From the NCBI GenBank assembly GCA_024364735.1, contig JAGFNQ010000284.1, positions 325,180 to 389,179 of the forward strand: a stretch of DNA of 64,000 nucleotides. Reading direction: 5' to 3'. Below the pieces are notes generated by a model, which made no database searches, had not been told where the DNA came from, and was given only the letters and a program-made list of their open reading frames with translations. Shown piece after piece: positions 35,644 through 45,745 of this stretch. The translations under genes were made by a program, and so were the position numbers. Source of the stretch: Boesenbergia rotunda. Taxonomy: Eukaryota; Streptophyta; Magnoliopsida; Zingiberales; Zingiberaceae. Positions within the stretch are counted from its first letter, which is position 1. Every line of letters starts with the position of its first letter.

Positions 35644-36397
35644 GGCTACGTTTGGTAGGGGGTAATGTAATCGAGTTTGTAATGTAATGTAATGTAATCT
35701 TGATTACATTGTTATGTTTGGTAATGAGTTGTATGTAATATTTGATAACCATTACAAGTTGGATTCCTTTGTTTGGTGAGGGGTAATCCATCCTGTAATG
35801 TAATCAAGATTGACGACCGATGACCAACGACCGCCGCCGGTCGGTCGGTGACCATCGACCGGCTGGCGGCTGCCGGCGACTGGCGAACCGCCGGCGACCA
35901 ACGACCAATGACCGTCGGCGGCCGACGACGATTGGCGAACCACCGGCGACCGACGACCAATGACCGTCGGCGGCCGACGGCGCGGCGGTCGGGGTCGGCG
36001 GCCGACGGCGGCGGCGGTCGGCGGCCGACGGCGGCGGCGGTCGGCGGCCGACGGCGGCGGCGGTCGCCGGCCGACGGCGGCGGCGGTCGCCGGCCGACGG
36101 CGGCGGCCGGCGATCGCCGCTGCTGACGGCCGTCGACCGGCGAACCGCCGACGGCCGGCGACCGGCGAACCGTCGACGACTGACGACCGTCGCCACCCGG
36201 CCGATGACTTTACAAGCTGTAATGTAATCCAGATTACGGAGGTTTTATTTTGTAATCTAGATTACAAATCATCAACCTCTTTTGTAATCGAGATTACATT
36301 ACATTACAATTTTAAAATTATTCCAAACAATGGAATCCAACTTGTAATGTAATCTGGATTACATTACAGGGTGGATTACACCCTACCAAACGCAGCC
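35644..36397. mobile_element. Tourist-like MITE (PIF/Harbinger type), 754 bp, with GC-rich core
   Basis: The ends GGCTACGTTTGGTAGGG and CCCTACCAAACGCAGCC are inverted repeats with one mismatch. The flanks are TAA on both sides (35641-35643, 36398-36400), the classic Harbinger target duplication. Next to the ends are GTAATGTAATC/GATTACATTAC inverted motifs. No transposase is encoded. Confidence 0.85.
35815..36200. repeat. GC-rich CGGCGGCCGACGG tandem repeats inside the MITE
   Basis: The core is made of CGGCGGCCGACGG and GGCGACCGACGACC-like units, some self-complementary, in an otherwise A/T-rich element. Long readings on both strands (Arg/Pro/Ala-rich) are by-products of the repeats and not credible genes. 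Confidence 0.85.
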
Positions 36398-37229
36398 TAA
36401 GTGTCTTGGAAATTCTCAAGCCCAAGTAAATATTATTTAAAAAAACTGTTTTGAAAGTGATAGAGATTTAATATGATTAAAAAAATAGTACTTTGAAGAA
36501 AATTATGTTTTCAAAAATGACTTAATAATGCAGCGCATAAAAATATATTAAATAATTCTTTGTAATTGACCTCCCCCTAAACTTGACCCAGTCCTAGGAA
36601 GCTTGTTGACCACAAGTACTCTTCCTCTAAGTCTTTAGGGTTTAGTTCAGATCAAAGGAATTATCTAATAATTTTAAAACAATTAATTACAAAAAAAACT
36701 TTTCAGAAATTCTTCTTTTGACTCAGACTCCCCCTAAATTTGACATATCCTAGGAGTCCTTGTAGATAATGAAGTGGACCTTCCTCTGTGTCTTTAGGGT
36801 TTATCAAAGTCAAAGAAACAAGTAATTTTTGAAAATATAATTTTTAAAGCATAAGCCTTTTTCGGAAACACAAATAATAGTAATTTAAAGCAGAGTTTTC
36901 AAAAAGTATTTTCAAATAATAGTAATGTTTAAAATACAGTTTAAAATTTCAAAGGAATGAAAACACTCCACCTGTACCCGACACCGTTTGACTCTATCTA
37001 AGTATCTTAAGGAACTTTAGTGTTGTCCTAAGAGGCTTGTGTCTAATTGTGTGAGTCAAACAATTTTTAAAAAGATATAATTTTTGAAAACATATAACTT
37101 ATAACCAATCAGACAAGCATGAATTCCATAAAAACATTATTAAGTTGAAGCACTATTTTGAAAATATATTTTTAGAAAAATATTCTTACAATTTTAAAAA
37201 AAATTATTTTGAAAAATATTTTTCAATTT

Positions 37230-37720
37230 ATTAGTCGTTAACATCTAGCCCATTCTAGATGTCTCAATACAGCAAGCATGGTTGCCTTATGGGTGTATTG
37301 TGAGATGCTTGAATCATTTTTCTTAATTCATTGTTAAATCTAAGATTTAATTAAAACTTGTGTTAGATTCAAATTTATCAATAGTAAAGTGAATTTGATT
37401 TAATTTTCAGTAATTGGCTTCCAGGTCTTGGCGAGGCACGAGGCCTTCTTTGGCCGTAGCCTTATTGGATCATCAACCCTTTCCTTGACAAAGCCTTTTA
37501 TCGAAAATTCATTTTCAAATTACTTCTTGAAAAATTTTGGTCTAACTAGTTTAAGTCTTGGATTGGTAGCTTCGGCTAGTTCCACCAGACTAAACAGGCC
37601 AAGTAGAATATACTTGACCTTATTAGAAGGGCTTCCCTAACGTACTATCATCTCATCTCCACCTAATACTAGGTTATTCAAGTTTCAATTATTCTTTTTC
37701 CTATAACTGTTCTAAATCAT
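37230..37720 (-). other. Relic of gag-pol spacer in element C
   Basis: On the minus strand this matches the spacer of A and D, including GGTGGAGATGAGATGATAGT, GGCTTTGTCAAGGAAAGGG, and the AAGGC(C)T-CGTGCCTCGCC-AAGACCTGG stretch. It shows C descends from an element with gag-spacer-pol order, though pol is gone. Confidence 0.75.
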
Positions 37721-37959
37721 GCATAAAATTAAACATGAATGACATGACATATATTTTAAGAAAATTGCATATGCATGGCATGACAGTTATGCATGAGTCA
37801 AACAATTCAAATTATTTTATTTAAGTTTCTAATAATGTATCAAATTCACGATTTGATACATGTCGTGTGAACCCGCGAATATGTCAACCCACTTTGACAT
37901 ATATGATATTATTAATTTAATTATTACAGTTTGGGTAAGATTTTATTTAATTTGAGTTT

Positions 37960-38490
37960 ACGTTATTTAAGAATTAATTGAAATTAAATTAATTAAGAAT
38001 TGAGTAAGATTTGAATTAATTAAGATTTAATTGAATTAATTGAGAATTATTTTGAATTTGAATTAATTAAAATTTAATTGAATTAATTGAGAATTAATTT
38101 GAATTTGAATTAATTAAGATATAATTGAATTAATTAAGAATTAATTCAAATTTGTATTAATTAAGATTTAATTTGAATTAATTAAGATTTAATTTGAATT
38201 AATTAAGATATAATTTGAATTAATTAAGAATTAATTTGAATTTGAATTAATTAAGATTTAATTTGAATTTGAATTAATTAAGATTTAATTTGAATTAATT
38301 AAGATTTAATTTGAATTTGAATTAATTAAGATTTAATTTGAATTAATTAAGATTTAATTTGAATTAATTAATTAATGATTAATTGTATTAAATTTAATTA
38401 ACGATTAATTGTATTAAAATTAATTAAGGGTTAATTGTATTAAAATTTATTAAGGGTTAATTGAATTAAAATTAATTAAGGGTTAATTGA
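37960..38490. repeat. A/T-rich tandem array (AATTAATTAAGATTTAATTTG)
   Basis: About 25 imperfect copies of a roughly 20 bp unit, TTAATTAAGATTTAATTTGA and variants, run between the zinc-knuckle ORF and the spacer relic of C. The frequent TTAATTAA cores are palindromic. Confidence 0.85.
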
Positions 38491-38569
38491 TTTAAAATTA
38501 ATTGATCATAAAACTAAAGGATTAAATTAAGGCTTAAAAATTAAAATTTAATCAAAGTTTTAAGGTTTA

Positions 38570-39700
38570 TCATGATTTAATTTTCAAAATTTCTAGGTTG
38601 GTTAAAAGTTGTGGGTATAATTTCATCATCTTCATTATTTCGAAAATATCTGATTCCCTTACTATTTCTTCTTTATTTATCTTCTCAAGTTTTTCCAATA
38701 ATTCTTGTTTATTTGAATCTTTGTAATTTTTATTGACTATGACCTTTATCTCAAAAAATTCCATCTCCTCCTCATCCTCAAAATTACATCCTTCAACATC
38801 CTCAACATAGGTAGAGTAATTTGGGCCACTAGTTAATATTTCAAGATTATCCAAGGGAATAATTAAATTATAATCTAAAGAGACATTATCTCCACTATCC
38901 TCAGAAATATTTTTTGAAAAATCAGCTTTATCCTCGGAAATATTTTCAATATTTTGATTATCCTCGAGAATTTCAAAATTGAGTTCTGGATTATCCCTAA
39001 GATTATCAACATTAAGTTCTGGATTATCCTTAAGAATTTCAAAATTAAATTCTGGATTCTCCTTAAGATTATCAGAGATAATTTTAATATTATCCTTAAC
39101 AATTTCGGGATTAAAGTTGTCAGAATTTTCAGAATTAATTTCAAAATTATCATTAAGAATTTTAAAATTATCCTTAACAATTTCAGGATTATAGTTGTCA
39201 GAATTTTCAGAATTAATTTCGGAATTATCATTAAGAATTTTAAAATTATCCTTAACAATTTCAGATTTAAATTCAGAATTATCATTAAAATTAACAGAAT
39301 TAATTTCAGTAATTTTTGAATTGATATTACGGATTAAACAATTAATTTCTGATATTTTAGCCATATCTGCATTTTTTAATTTGATATGCAAAATATTAAT
39401 TTTACTATGCAGTAAATTTAATTTTTCAGAGAAATTACCTAATTTATCATTTGACAGTGAAGGAATTCGAAAAGTTTTCGGAATGTAAATTTTACGTATC
39501 TTTGCCGGACATTTATTCTTGTAGTGTCCGTATTTTTCACACTTGAAACACTTGATGTGGTCCTTGTTCCTTCGGACTTCTGGCGCTGGTGCCTCCTTTG
39601 CCGCCGGTGAGGAACGATTCTTACGAGTAGGGCACTGATTTTTATAGTGCCCTCTCTCCCTGCACGTGAAGCATATAATATGGAATTTAAAAACAGACAT
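38570..39700 (-). CDS. Two-zinc-knuckle ORF of element C (Asn/Glu-rich repeats)
   Basis: This open reading of 376 residues begins about 90 bp after the primer site, so it is the first ORF on C's RNA. Residues 10-23 (CFTCRERGHYKNQC) and 51-64 (CFKCEKYGHYKNKC) are perfect CX2CX4HX4C knuckles, which bind nucleic acid in Gag proteins. Residues about 130-260 are tandem units of the type EIVKDNFKILNDN and SEINSENSDN, and the C-terminal part is acidic and Lys/Glu-rich. The usual SIRE Gag core before the knuckle is missing. It may be a shortened nucleocapsid acting in trans with other elements' Gag; that role is inferred. It is uninterrupted, unlike A's gag. Confidence 0.7.
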   Translation of the reverse strand: MSVFKFHIICFTCRERGHYKNQCPTRKNRSSPAAKEAPAPEVRRNKDHIKCFKCEKYGHYKNKCPAKIRKIYIPKTFRIPSLSNDKLGNFSEKLNLLHSKINILHIKLKNADMAKISEINCLIRNINSKITEINSVNFNDNSEFKSEIVKDNFKILNDNSEINSENSDNYNPEIVKDNFKILNDNFEINSENSDNFNPEIVKDNIKIISDNLKENPEFNFEILKDNPELNVDNLRDNPELNFEILEDNQNIENISEDKADFSKNISEDSGDNVSLDYNLIIPLDNLEILTSGPNYSTYVEDVEGCNFEDEEEMEFFEIKVIVNKNYKDSNKQELLEKLEKINKEEIVRESDIFEIMKMMKLYPQLLTNLEILKIKS

Positions 39701-39790
39701 TAAAAAAAATGTACCTGATTCACCCCTGGGCTCCCCCTCAACTCCTGGCGTCGTTGCTCCGTCGGCAGTTAGTCTGGTGAAGAGCGGTCT

Positions 39791-39803
39791 GGTTATGATA
39801 CCA
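39791..39803 (-). promoter_or_regulatory. Primer binding site of element C
   Basis: The minus strand reads TGGTATCATAACC. It is a variant of TGGTATCAGAGCC, so the priming tRNA match is imperfect. Confidence 0.7.
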
Positions 39804-39805
39804 AT

Positions 39806-41186
39806 TATAGGACCGGTGCCGTCGATAGAGGGGGAGGGGGGAATATCGACCGTAAAATCTTCGCGGTAAACTTCATAAAACTTTCGATCGTTCTAGACTC
39901 AGAGTGTTAGTAGCACAGCAGAAAATAAAACAGAAAGAATAAAAGACAACACAGCGCACGCGGGACTTCTTACTTGGTTCCCAACGCCCCAGAGTCAGTA
40001 CATCCAAGGCCAAAGCACGGGAACACCCATCCACTATTGGTCTCCTTTTCAGACTTTCTGGAGGCCGAGAAACCCGTCTTATAGTGCAGTAATTACAATC
40101 ACAAATATAGAAAATTAAGTGTAGAATAATTAAAGCAAACCAAAATGAAATGGTCGAAGACTCGGCCGATCTGGACCTCCGAAGTGCCGCGCACTTCCTC
40201 TTGGAGCCTCCCGGTCGTAGAACCTCGTCGTTAGCGCTTTGTCATCGGTGAGAACGCTCAGAATGGATCTTGGAAGTTGTGTATGAAGCTGAGGGGTCGA
40301 AGCCCCTTTTATAGCACCCATACGGGCGCTTGTGTCGATGGGGGCGCCTACACGTGGCCTCTCCTGCGCGATCCCTTATCCGCAGGCTCGGTCAGCGCTT
40401 ATCCATCTCCACTTGGGCGCCTGAGCTGATGGGGGCGCCCGTATGCTCCCGGGCGCCTGAATAGAAGCCTGTTCTGCCTTCCTTCGCAGAACCAGCTTTT
40501 ACCTCTTTGAGTTGGGCGCCCCTATTGATTGGGGCGCCTGATTCCATTGGGGCGCGCCCATTGATGGGGACGCCTGGCTTCCAAGCTTTCAGCCGCGGTG
40601 TGTGTTGTTCACTTGCTTTGTCTTCCATTTTAGGTACCTGCAAGATATACAAATACAAATCAAATATACATACAACCTTAAATTTAAGGACTTGGTTCTG
40701 ACTTCGGATTTCCACGAAACCCTAGGTCGAACCGACGCAAGTTCCCACCCCCGAGAACGTGCCTTTCACCTACTCCTTTCAGGAGACAGTAGCCACCCAG
40801 TCCTTCGGGTGTACTTTTGCTTAGCCTCCGATATTCCCGGATCTCGAGACGTCCGAACCCTGACCCATCTCTACTTCTGTCCTTAGTCATCGCTCAGCTA
40901 AGTTGCTCAATCCCTTGGACCAAGACTTCGTGCCCAAACCCTAAGTCCAGGACTTCGGTGCCCAACCCTCGTCCAGGTCTTCGTGCCCAATTCCTCGAAC
41001 CAGGTCTTCGGTGCCCAACCCTCGGCTAGGACTTCTTGCCCAGTCCTCGACCAGGACTTAGTGCTCAACTTTCGGTCAGAACTTAGTTGCCCAGCCCGAG
41101 GTTAGGACTTAGTGCCCAATTCAAATGAACCAGGACTTCGTGCCTAGGTTAACTAGGACTTTGGTTCACCTTGGTCCTCCTCACTT
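39806..41186 (-). repeat. 5' LTR of element C, main part
   Basis: It matches 11951-13355. TATAAAA lies at 40313-40307, GGCGCC motifs at 40320-40585, and the stem-loop array at 40920-41165. The terminal CA has become TA at 39806. D is inserted after CACTT (41182-41186). Confidence 0.9.
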
Positions 41187-42673
41187 TGTTGGTGCAGAAT
41201 GCACCAAAGTCAAACCTGTGTTTTGATAATGGCAACAGAGGTCAAAAGTTAAGTCTTACTTGTGTTTCTAACAAACTACTCTAGTGTGCAGAGATAAAGT
41301 CCTAGCAAAGGAAAGCTAGGCACCTGGCGAAGGACTGCCAGTATTCAAGCCCTAGCGAAGGACTGCTAGGCACCTGGCGAAGGACTGCCAGTATCCAAGC
41401 CCTAGCGAAGGACTGCTAGGCAACTGGCGAAGGACTGCCAGTATCCAAGCCCTAGCGAAGGACTGCTAGGCAACTGGCGAAGGACTGCCAGTATCCAAGC
41501 CCTAGCGAAGGACTGCTAGGCGCCAGGCGAAGGACAGCTTGGGACTAAAGCCCTAGCGAAGGACTGCTAGGCAACTGGCGAAGGACTGCCAGTTTACAAG
41601 ACCTGACAAAGGACCGTCAGGCAAAAGTCCAACTAGAGGAATAGTTGGCATCAGGTAAATTCTCCCGAGAGGAGTAGGTGAGGACGCGTTCCCCGTCGAG
41701 GGAACAGTAGGCGTCGGTTCAACCTAGGACTCCATTTTGGAGACCAAAGTCAGAACCAAGACAGCTAAGGATGTATAAACAAATACTTTATTACTTTATT
41801 GTGTTTTGGACTAACCCTGGATGCAAGACCAAAGGAAGGAATGTCTGCAGCTCAGATAGCCTCAAAGGAATGAGGTAGTAGCTGAGTAGGGCGCCCGGAG
41901 TGTCCCGGGCGCCCCCAAGGGGCATACAAAACAAGTAAAGAAAAAGGGAGTTCGAATACAGGCTGGGCCGGGCGAACCGGGCGCCCCCGTGCTCCCGGGC
42001 GCCCGCGCTGCTCCGGGCGCCCGCGCTGCTCCCGGGCACCCCCAACGTCCCGGGCGCCCCCATGCGTATACCTCAAACCGAAGCCCTCGAAGCCAAGCGC
42101 ATAAAATTTGACCAGGTCAATCCGGGCGCCCCGAGTCCTCCGGGCGCCCCGGTCAAAGCGGATCCAGAGGATCAGACGCGACCGAGACTTTGACGGATCA
42201 AAGGCCACGTGGGGGGCGCCCCCGACGTCCCGGGCGCCCCCAGGCCCTATATAAAGGCCCTTCGACCAAGGCTTCAGAACAATCAATTCATTCAACGCTT
42301 CCACGCTCTTCTGCTCTCGCGCCTTGCTCCGAAAACTGCCCAACTCGAGCCGACGACGTCCCGCTGCTCCGAACAAGTGAACCTACAATCGGACGTCGGT
42401 AAAAGAAGAGCACCTTTTTCTTAATTGTTAAAGTTTACTGCACTTACTCTATATTCAATATTTGTAAACTGTCTTTGCGCCAAATATAGAATTGCCCAAA
42501 GTAAACGGTCAATGACCGTGGGCCTTGGAGTAGGAGTCGACACAGGCCCCGAACCAAGTAAATCGACTGTGTCTCTGTGTATTGTTTTTAATTTCTGCTG
42601 CGTACCTACTCTTACTCAAATCCGAAAGTTTTCCGATATTCACCCCCCCTCTATCGGTTTTATCGATCCAACA
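41187..42673 (+). repeat. 5' LTR of element D (1487 bp)
   Basis: It starts TGTTGGTGCAGAATGC and ends GATCCAACA. It holds a stem-loop array (41301-41615), GGGCGCC palindromes (41890-42245) and TATATAAA (42248-42255). Confidence 0.95.
41301..41615 (+). repeat. Stem-loop array in D LTR
   Basis: Alternating units CCTAGCGAAGGACTGCTAGG and CTGGCGAAGGACTGCCAG, and one CCTGACAAAGGACCGTCAGG near 41600, keep the loop AAGGAC while the arms differ in a matched way. The 3' LTR array (48719-48992) has one unit pair fewer. Confidence 0.9.
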
Positions 42674-42675
42674 AG

Positions 42676-42687
42676 TGGTATCAGAGC
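42676..42687 (+). promoter_or_regulatory. Primer binding site of element D
   Basis: TGGTATCAGAGC lies two bases after the LTR. Confidence 0.95.
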
Positions 42688-42907
42688 GGGGAAGTTCAAA
42701 CCTGGTGCAACCACCAGTTTGAAATTTTTTTTCGGATTCTTATTTTTCTATTTCTTTTCCCTTACGAATTTTTCTTTAAATATTTTATTCGATTTTTTTT
42801 GTTAAAGCGAGGTTGGTGCAACACCCCTCGTTATTTTAATTTATCCAGCACTACTATCCAAGACCTAGTCTTGGAAAATTCGTTTTTCTTTTAGCTTTCT
42901 ATTTCAG

Positions 42908-44551
42908 ATGGCCATGCAAGAAGGATTTAGCACCGCAAGACCTCCACTCTTCAGTGGAGAAGACTTTTCCTACTGGAAAAGTCGTATGGAGGTCCACCTG
43001 AAAACTTAGGTGGACATGTGGATCATTATCCAGTCCGGTCTGGAGATCCCCTGAAATGCTGATGGACTTCCTCAAAACTACTCCGAATGGGACAACTCCC
43101 TAAAACGCAAGATAGAAGCCGACGCAAAAGCTACTCAGACTCTTCAATGCGGATTGACGAAAGAGGAGCTGAACCGCGTGGGCCCCTTCAACAGTGCAAA
43201 GGAGCTGTGGACAAAACTGATCGAGCTACACGAAGGGACTTCAGATACTCGGATCAGCAAGAGGGATCTGCTACTAAACGAACTCTACACCATCAAGATG
43301 GCCGACAACGAAACAGCAGCCCAGCTCCACGCACGAATCCAAGAGGTAATGAACGGTCTTCACACAATAGGTCACAAGGTTGAAAACCGTGACCTAATAA
43401 GGTATGCCCTAAACGCCTTCCCTAGAAACACCTTGTGGGCATCTATGGTAGATGCATACAAGGTCTCTAGAGATCTTTCTAAAATAAAATTAGATGAATT
43501 GTTTTCCGAACTAGAACTGCACGAACAAACTAACACCAATATGGTCGAGAAAGGTATTGCTTTCGTTGCAGGTAAAACTGGAAGGACAACGAAGAAGAAG
43601 CCTGAACCCGAACCTGAGTCTAACGCTGACTCAGACTCAGAAGAAGAAGATGGAGATCAAACTAAGCTGGTCCGGCTCGCTCGAAGCTACTACAAGGAGC
43701 TGAAGAACCGAACCAACAAACGGAAAACCGGCCGAAGAAAGGACGAACCAACTGAACCCGCGAACAAGCATAATGTGACCTGCTACGAGTGCAAGAAAAA
43801 GGGCCACTACAAGTCAGAATGCCCTAACCTAAAGGAGACAAAAAGGACGAGAAAAAAGAAGACACTGCAAGCAACCTGGGATGAATCTTCCTCAGAAGAA
43901 GAAGAAGAGACACCCCAGTCCAACCTCCTAGCTCTGACCGCTTCAGAAGAAGTCAGGACCGAATCAGAAATAGAACAGGAGGACGGCGAGCTAACCTTCA
44001 CGGAAGACGGAGAAATTAAGGTAACTGGTTTTAATAGATTGCAATTAAGTGAATTAATTTCATTTCTTTCTCGAGATTTGGCAAAAGCCAAACTCCGAGT
44101 TGAAACCCTCCGACAGGAAGTAAAACTCCTGAAAGAGGGAGCTGACTCTAAACCCTTAACCGAGAAGGTTCAGGAAGGAACTCCTACTCAAGTTGAAAAA
44201 CTTGAAAAGGAAAACTCCTCCTTGAAAACTCAGGTTAAGGATCTTAGATCAGCATTAGAACGATTTACATCTGGTTCCAAGGGTCTTGACATGATCCTTG
44301 GAAAACAGAAATCAGTTCTAAATCGATCCGGATTGGGCTATAGAACCAAATCTCGTCAAAGATCTTACCTTGCTGTACTGAATCAGTCCAGAGGTAAAAT
44401 TCAGGCATGGGTACCTAAACTATGCCTGAACAAACCGACTGGATCAAATCAGTATTGGATCCCCAAGGACAAGATTCACATCTTGCCTAACCATCACCGT
44501 GGCTTTAGTCCAGGGGGAGCCAAACTGAAAACAATATTCTTTATTAGATAA
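42908..44551 (+). pseudogene. gag: Gag of element D (full length, two nonsense codons)
   Basis: A single frame runs 548 codons from ATG 42908 (MAMQEGFSTARPPLFSGEDF) to TAA 44551. Two in-frame stops, TAG 43007-43009 and TGA 43052-43054, fall in the N-terminal tenth; from 43154 it is open. Parts seen: GPFNSAKELWTKLIELHEG, LHARIQEVMNGLHTIGHKVENRD, AFPRNTLWASMVDAYKVSRD, zinc knuckle CYECKKKGHYKSEC (43783-43824), acidic Glu/Ser stretch (43880-44000), coiled-coil-like segment, and VLNRSGLGYRTK near the end. A's gag is the closest relative. Confidence 0.9.
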
Positions 44552-45220
44552 ATAATTTTAATTCTTGATTGCAATTGCTTGTTTGATTGTTTAAAATTCC
44601 TGCAATTTACCATGCTTAGATTTAGGAATGGTTAGTTAAGGACTGAACAAACTTAACTGAAACTTGAAAACATAATATTGGGTGGAGGTGAGATGATAGT
44701 ACGTTGGGGAAACCAATTCTAATAAGATCAAGTTCACTTGCTCTCTTTAGACTGGTGAAACCAGCCGAAGCTACCGATCCAAAACCCAAACTAGTTAGAC
44801 CAGAAATTTTTCAAAGAATAATTTTGAAAATGAAATTTCATTAAAAGGCTTTGTCAAGGAAAGGGTGGATGATCCCATAAGGCTACGGCCAAAGAAGGCC
44901 TAGTGCCTCGCCAAGACCTGGAAGTCAATTTTTGAAATTCAAATTCAAATTAATTTTTGTCAAATTCGAATCTAACACAAAATTTCAGTTAAGTGTAGAT
45001 TTAAACATCTTTTCGAAAATTTCAAAATTAATTATGTTTTCAAAATTTAATTGTTTTCAAAATTAATCAAATTTTTCAAAATAATCTTAACTATCAAAAC
45101 CTGTCTCACGAAAACCATAAGGCTAACGTGATTGAAAACCCTAGACTGGGTGAGACAGTAGGAGTAAAGACTCAATTGGAAATTCTGTTAATACCTATAC
45201 GATGAGATAATCTTGTATTT
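44552..45220 (+). other. Gag-pol spacer relic of element D
   Basis: This matches A's 19146-19740, including ATTGGGTGGAGGTGAGAT, AAAGGCTTTGTCAAGGAAA and GGGTGAGACAG. The match stops at about 45165, where A would run on to its pol. No gene lies here. Confidence 0.8.
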
Positions 45221-45356
45221 GTCAAACCATGATCAAAGCAGTCAAAACATGGTCAACATAGTCAAACCAAGGTAAACGAGGTCAAAACATGATTAACGCA
45301 GTCAAACTACAGTCAAAATCGACAAATCAATTCAAACCATGGTCAAAAGTAGACAA
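45221..45356 (+). promoter_or_regulatory. Array of eight GTCAA (TTGAC on the other strand) motifs
   Basis: GTCAA starts at 45221, 45241, 45252, 45261, 45281, 45301, 45312 and 45352. Seven are preceded by A or G, giving the W-box core TTGAC[C/T] on the minus strand. It lies just upstream of the internal promoter. Confidence 0.55.
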
Positions 45357-45387
45357 GACAAAGATTTGTCTTTACCTACCCTATTCA

Positions 45388-45651
45388 GGGCGCCCAGAAC
45401 CACGCGGGCGCCCCCTCCCAACGTGTTCTTACTCCCTAGTCAAAAAGCTGCTAGTGCTTTTGACCAGGGCGCCCGGAACCACACGGGCGCCCCCATCAAC
45501 TCTATCGCAGCAAAAGCTGCAAAAGCGCTCTGTTGAGGGCGCCCGGGCTGTCCCGGGCGCCCCCATCAGTCAAAAGCTTCTGCCCTTGGCAGCAGCTACT
45601 GACCAGGGCGCCCGGAAGCTCCCGGGCGCCCCCATGGGTTTGCCTATAAAA
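45388..45651 (+). promoter_or_regulatory. Internal promoter of D: GGGCGCC palindromes and TATA box
   Basis: Four GGGCGCCC...GGGCGCCCC pairs are followed by TATAAAA at 45645-45651, 95 bp before the ATG. This is the same order as in the LTR promoters. A C/T-rich leader follows. Confidence 0.65.
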
Positions 45652-45745
45652 GGCACCCGAACTTCCTTCACTTCCCACACCAAAATCAACCTTCTTCCTC
45701 ACTTCTTTCTCTTCAAGAAGACCTTGCAAGTCCTCATCATCAACT

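Larger units (their letters stand above)
34736..37229 (-). other. Non-coding 3' spacer of element C (with MITE)
   Basis: This A/T-rich stretch has degenerate TTTTGAAAA and AGTACTTTTGAAA repeats and motifs such as TAGGGTTT near 36650 and 36800. It resembles the 3' spacers of A and D on the minus strand. It contains no gene I can support; a MITE lies at 35644-36397. Confidence 0.7.

Noticed and set aside
35804..36352. Long Arg/Pro/Ala-rich readings on both strands
   Set aside because: They are by-products of GC-rich tandem repeats inside a MITE; no domain, and several frames are open at once.
37960..38490. Centromeric or telomeric satellite
   Set aside because: The array is short, confined to one retroelement, and no telomere-type TTTAGGG run is seen.
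38875..39488. Plus-strand and alternative-frame ORFs over the C zinc-knuckle ORF
   Set aside because: They are Ile/Leu/Asn-rich shadows of the repeat; only the minus-strand frame has CCHC motifs and lies next to the PBS.
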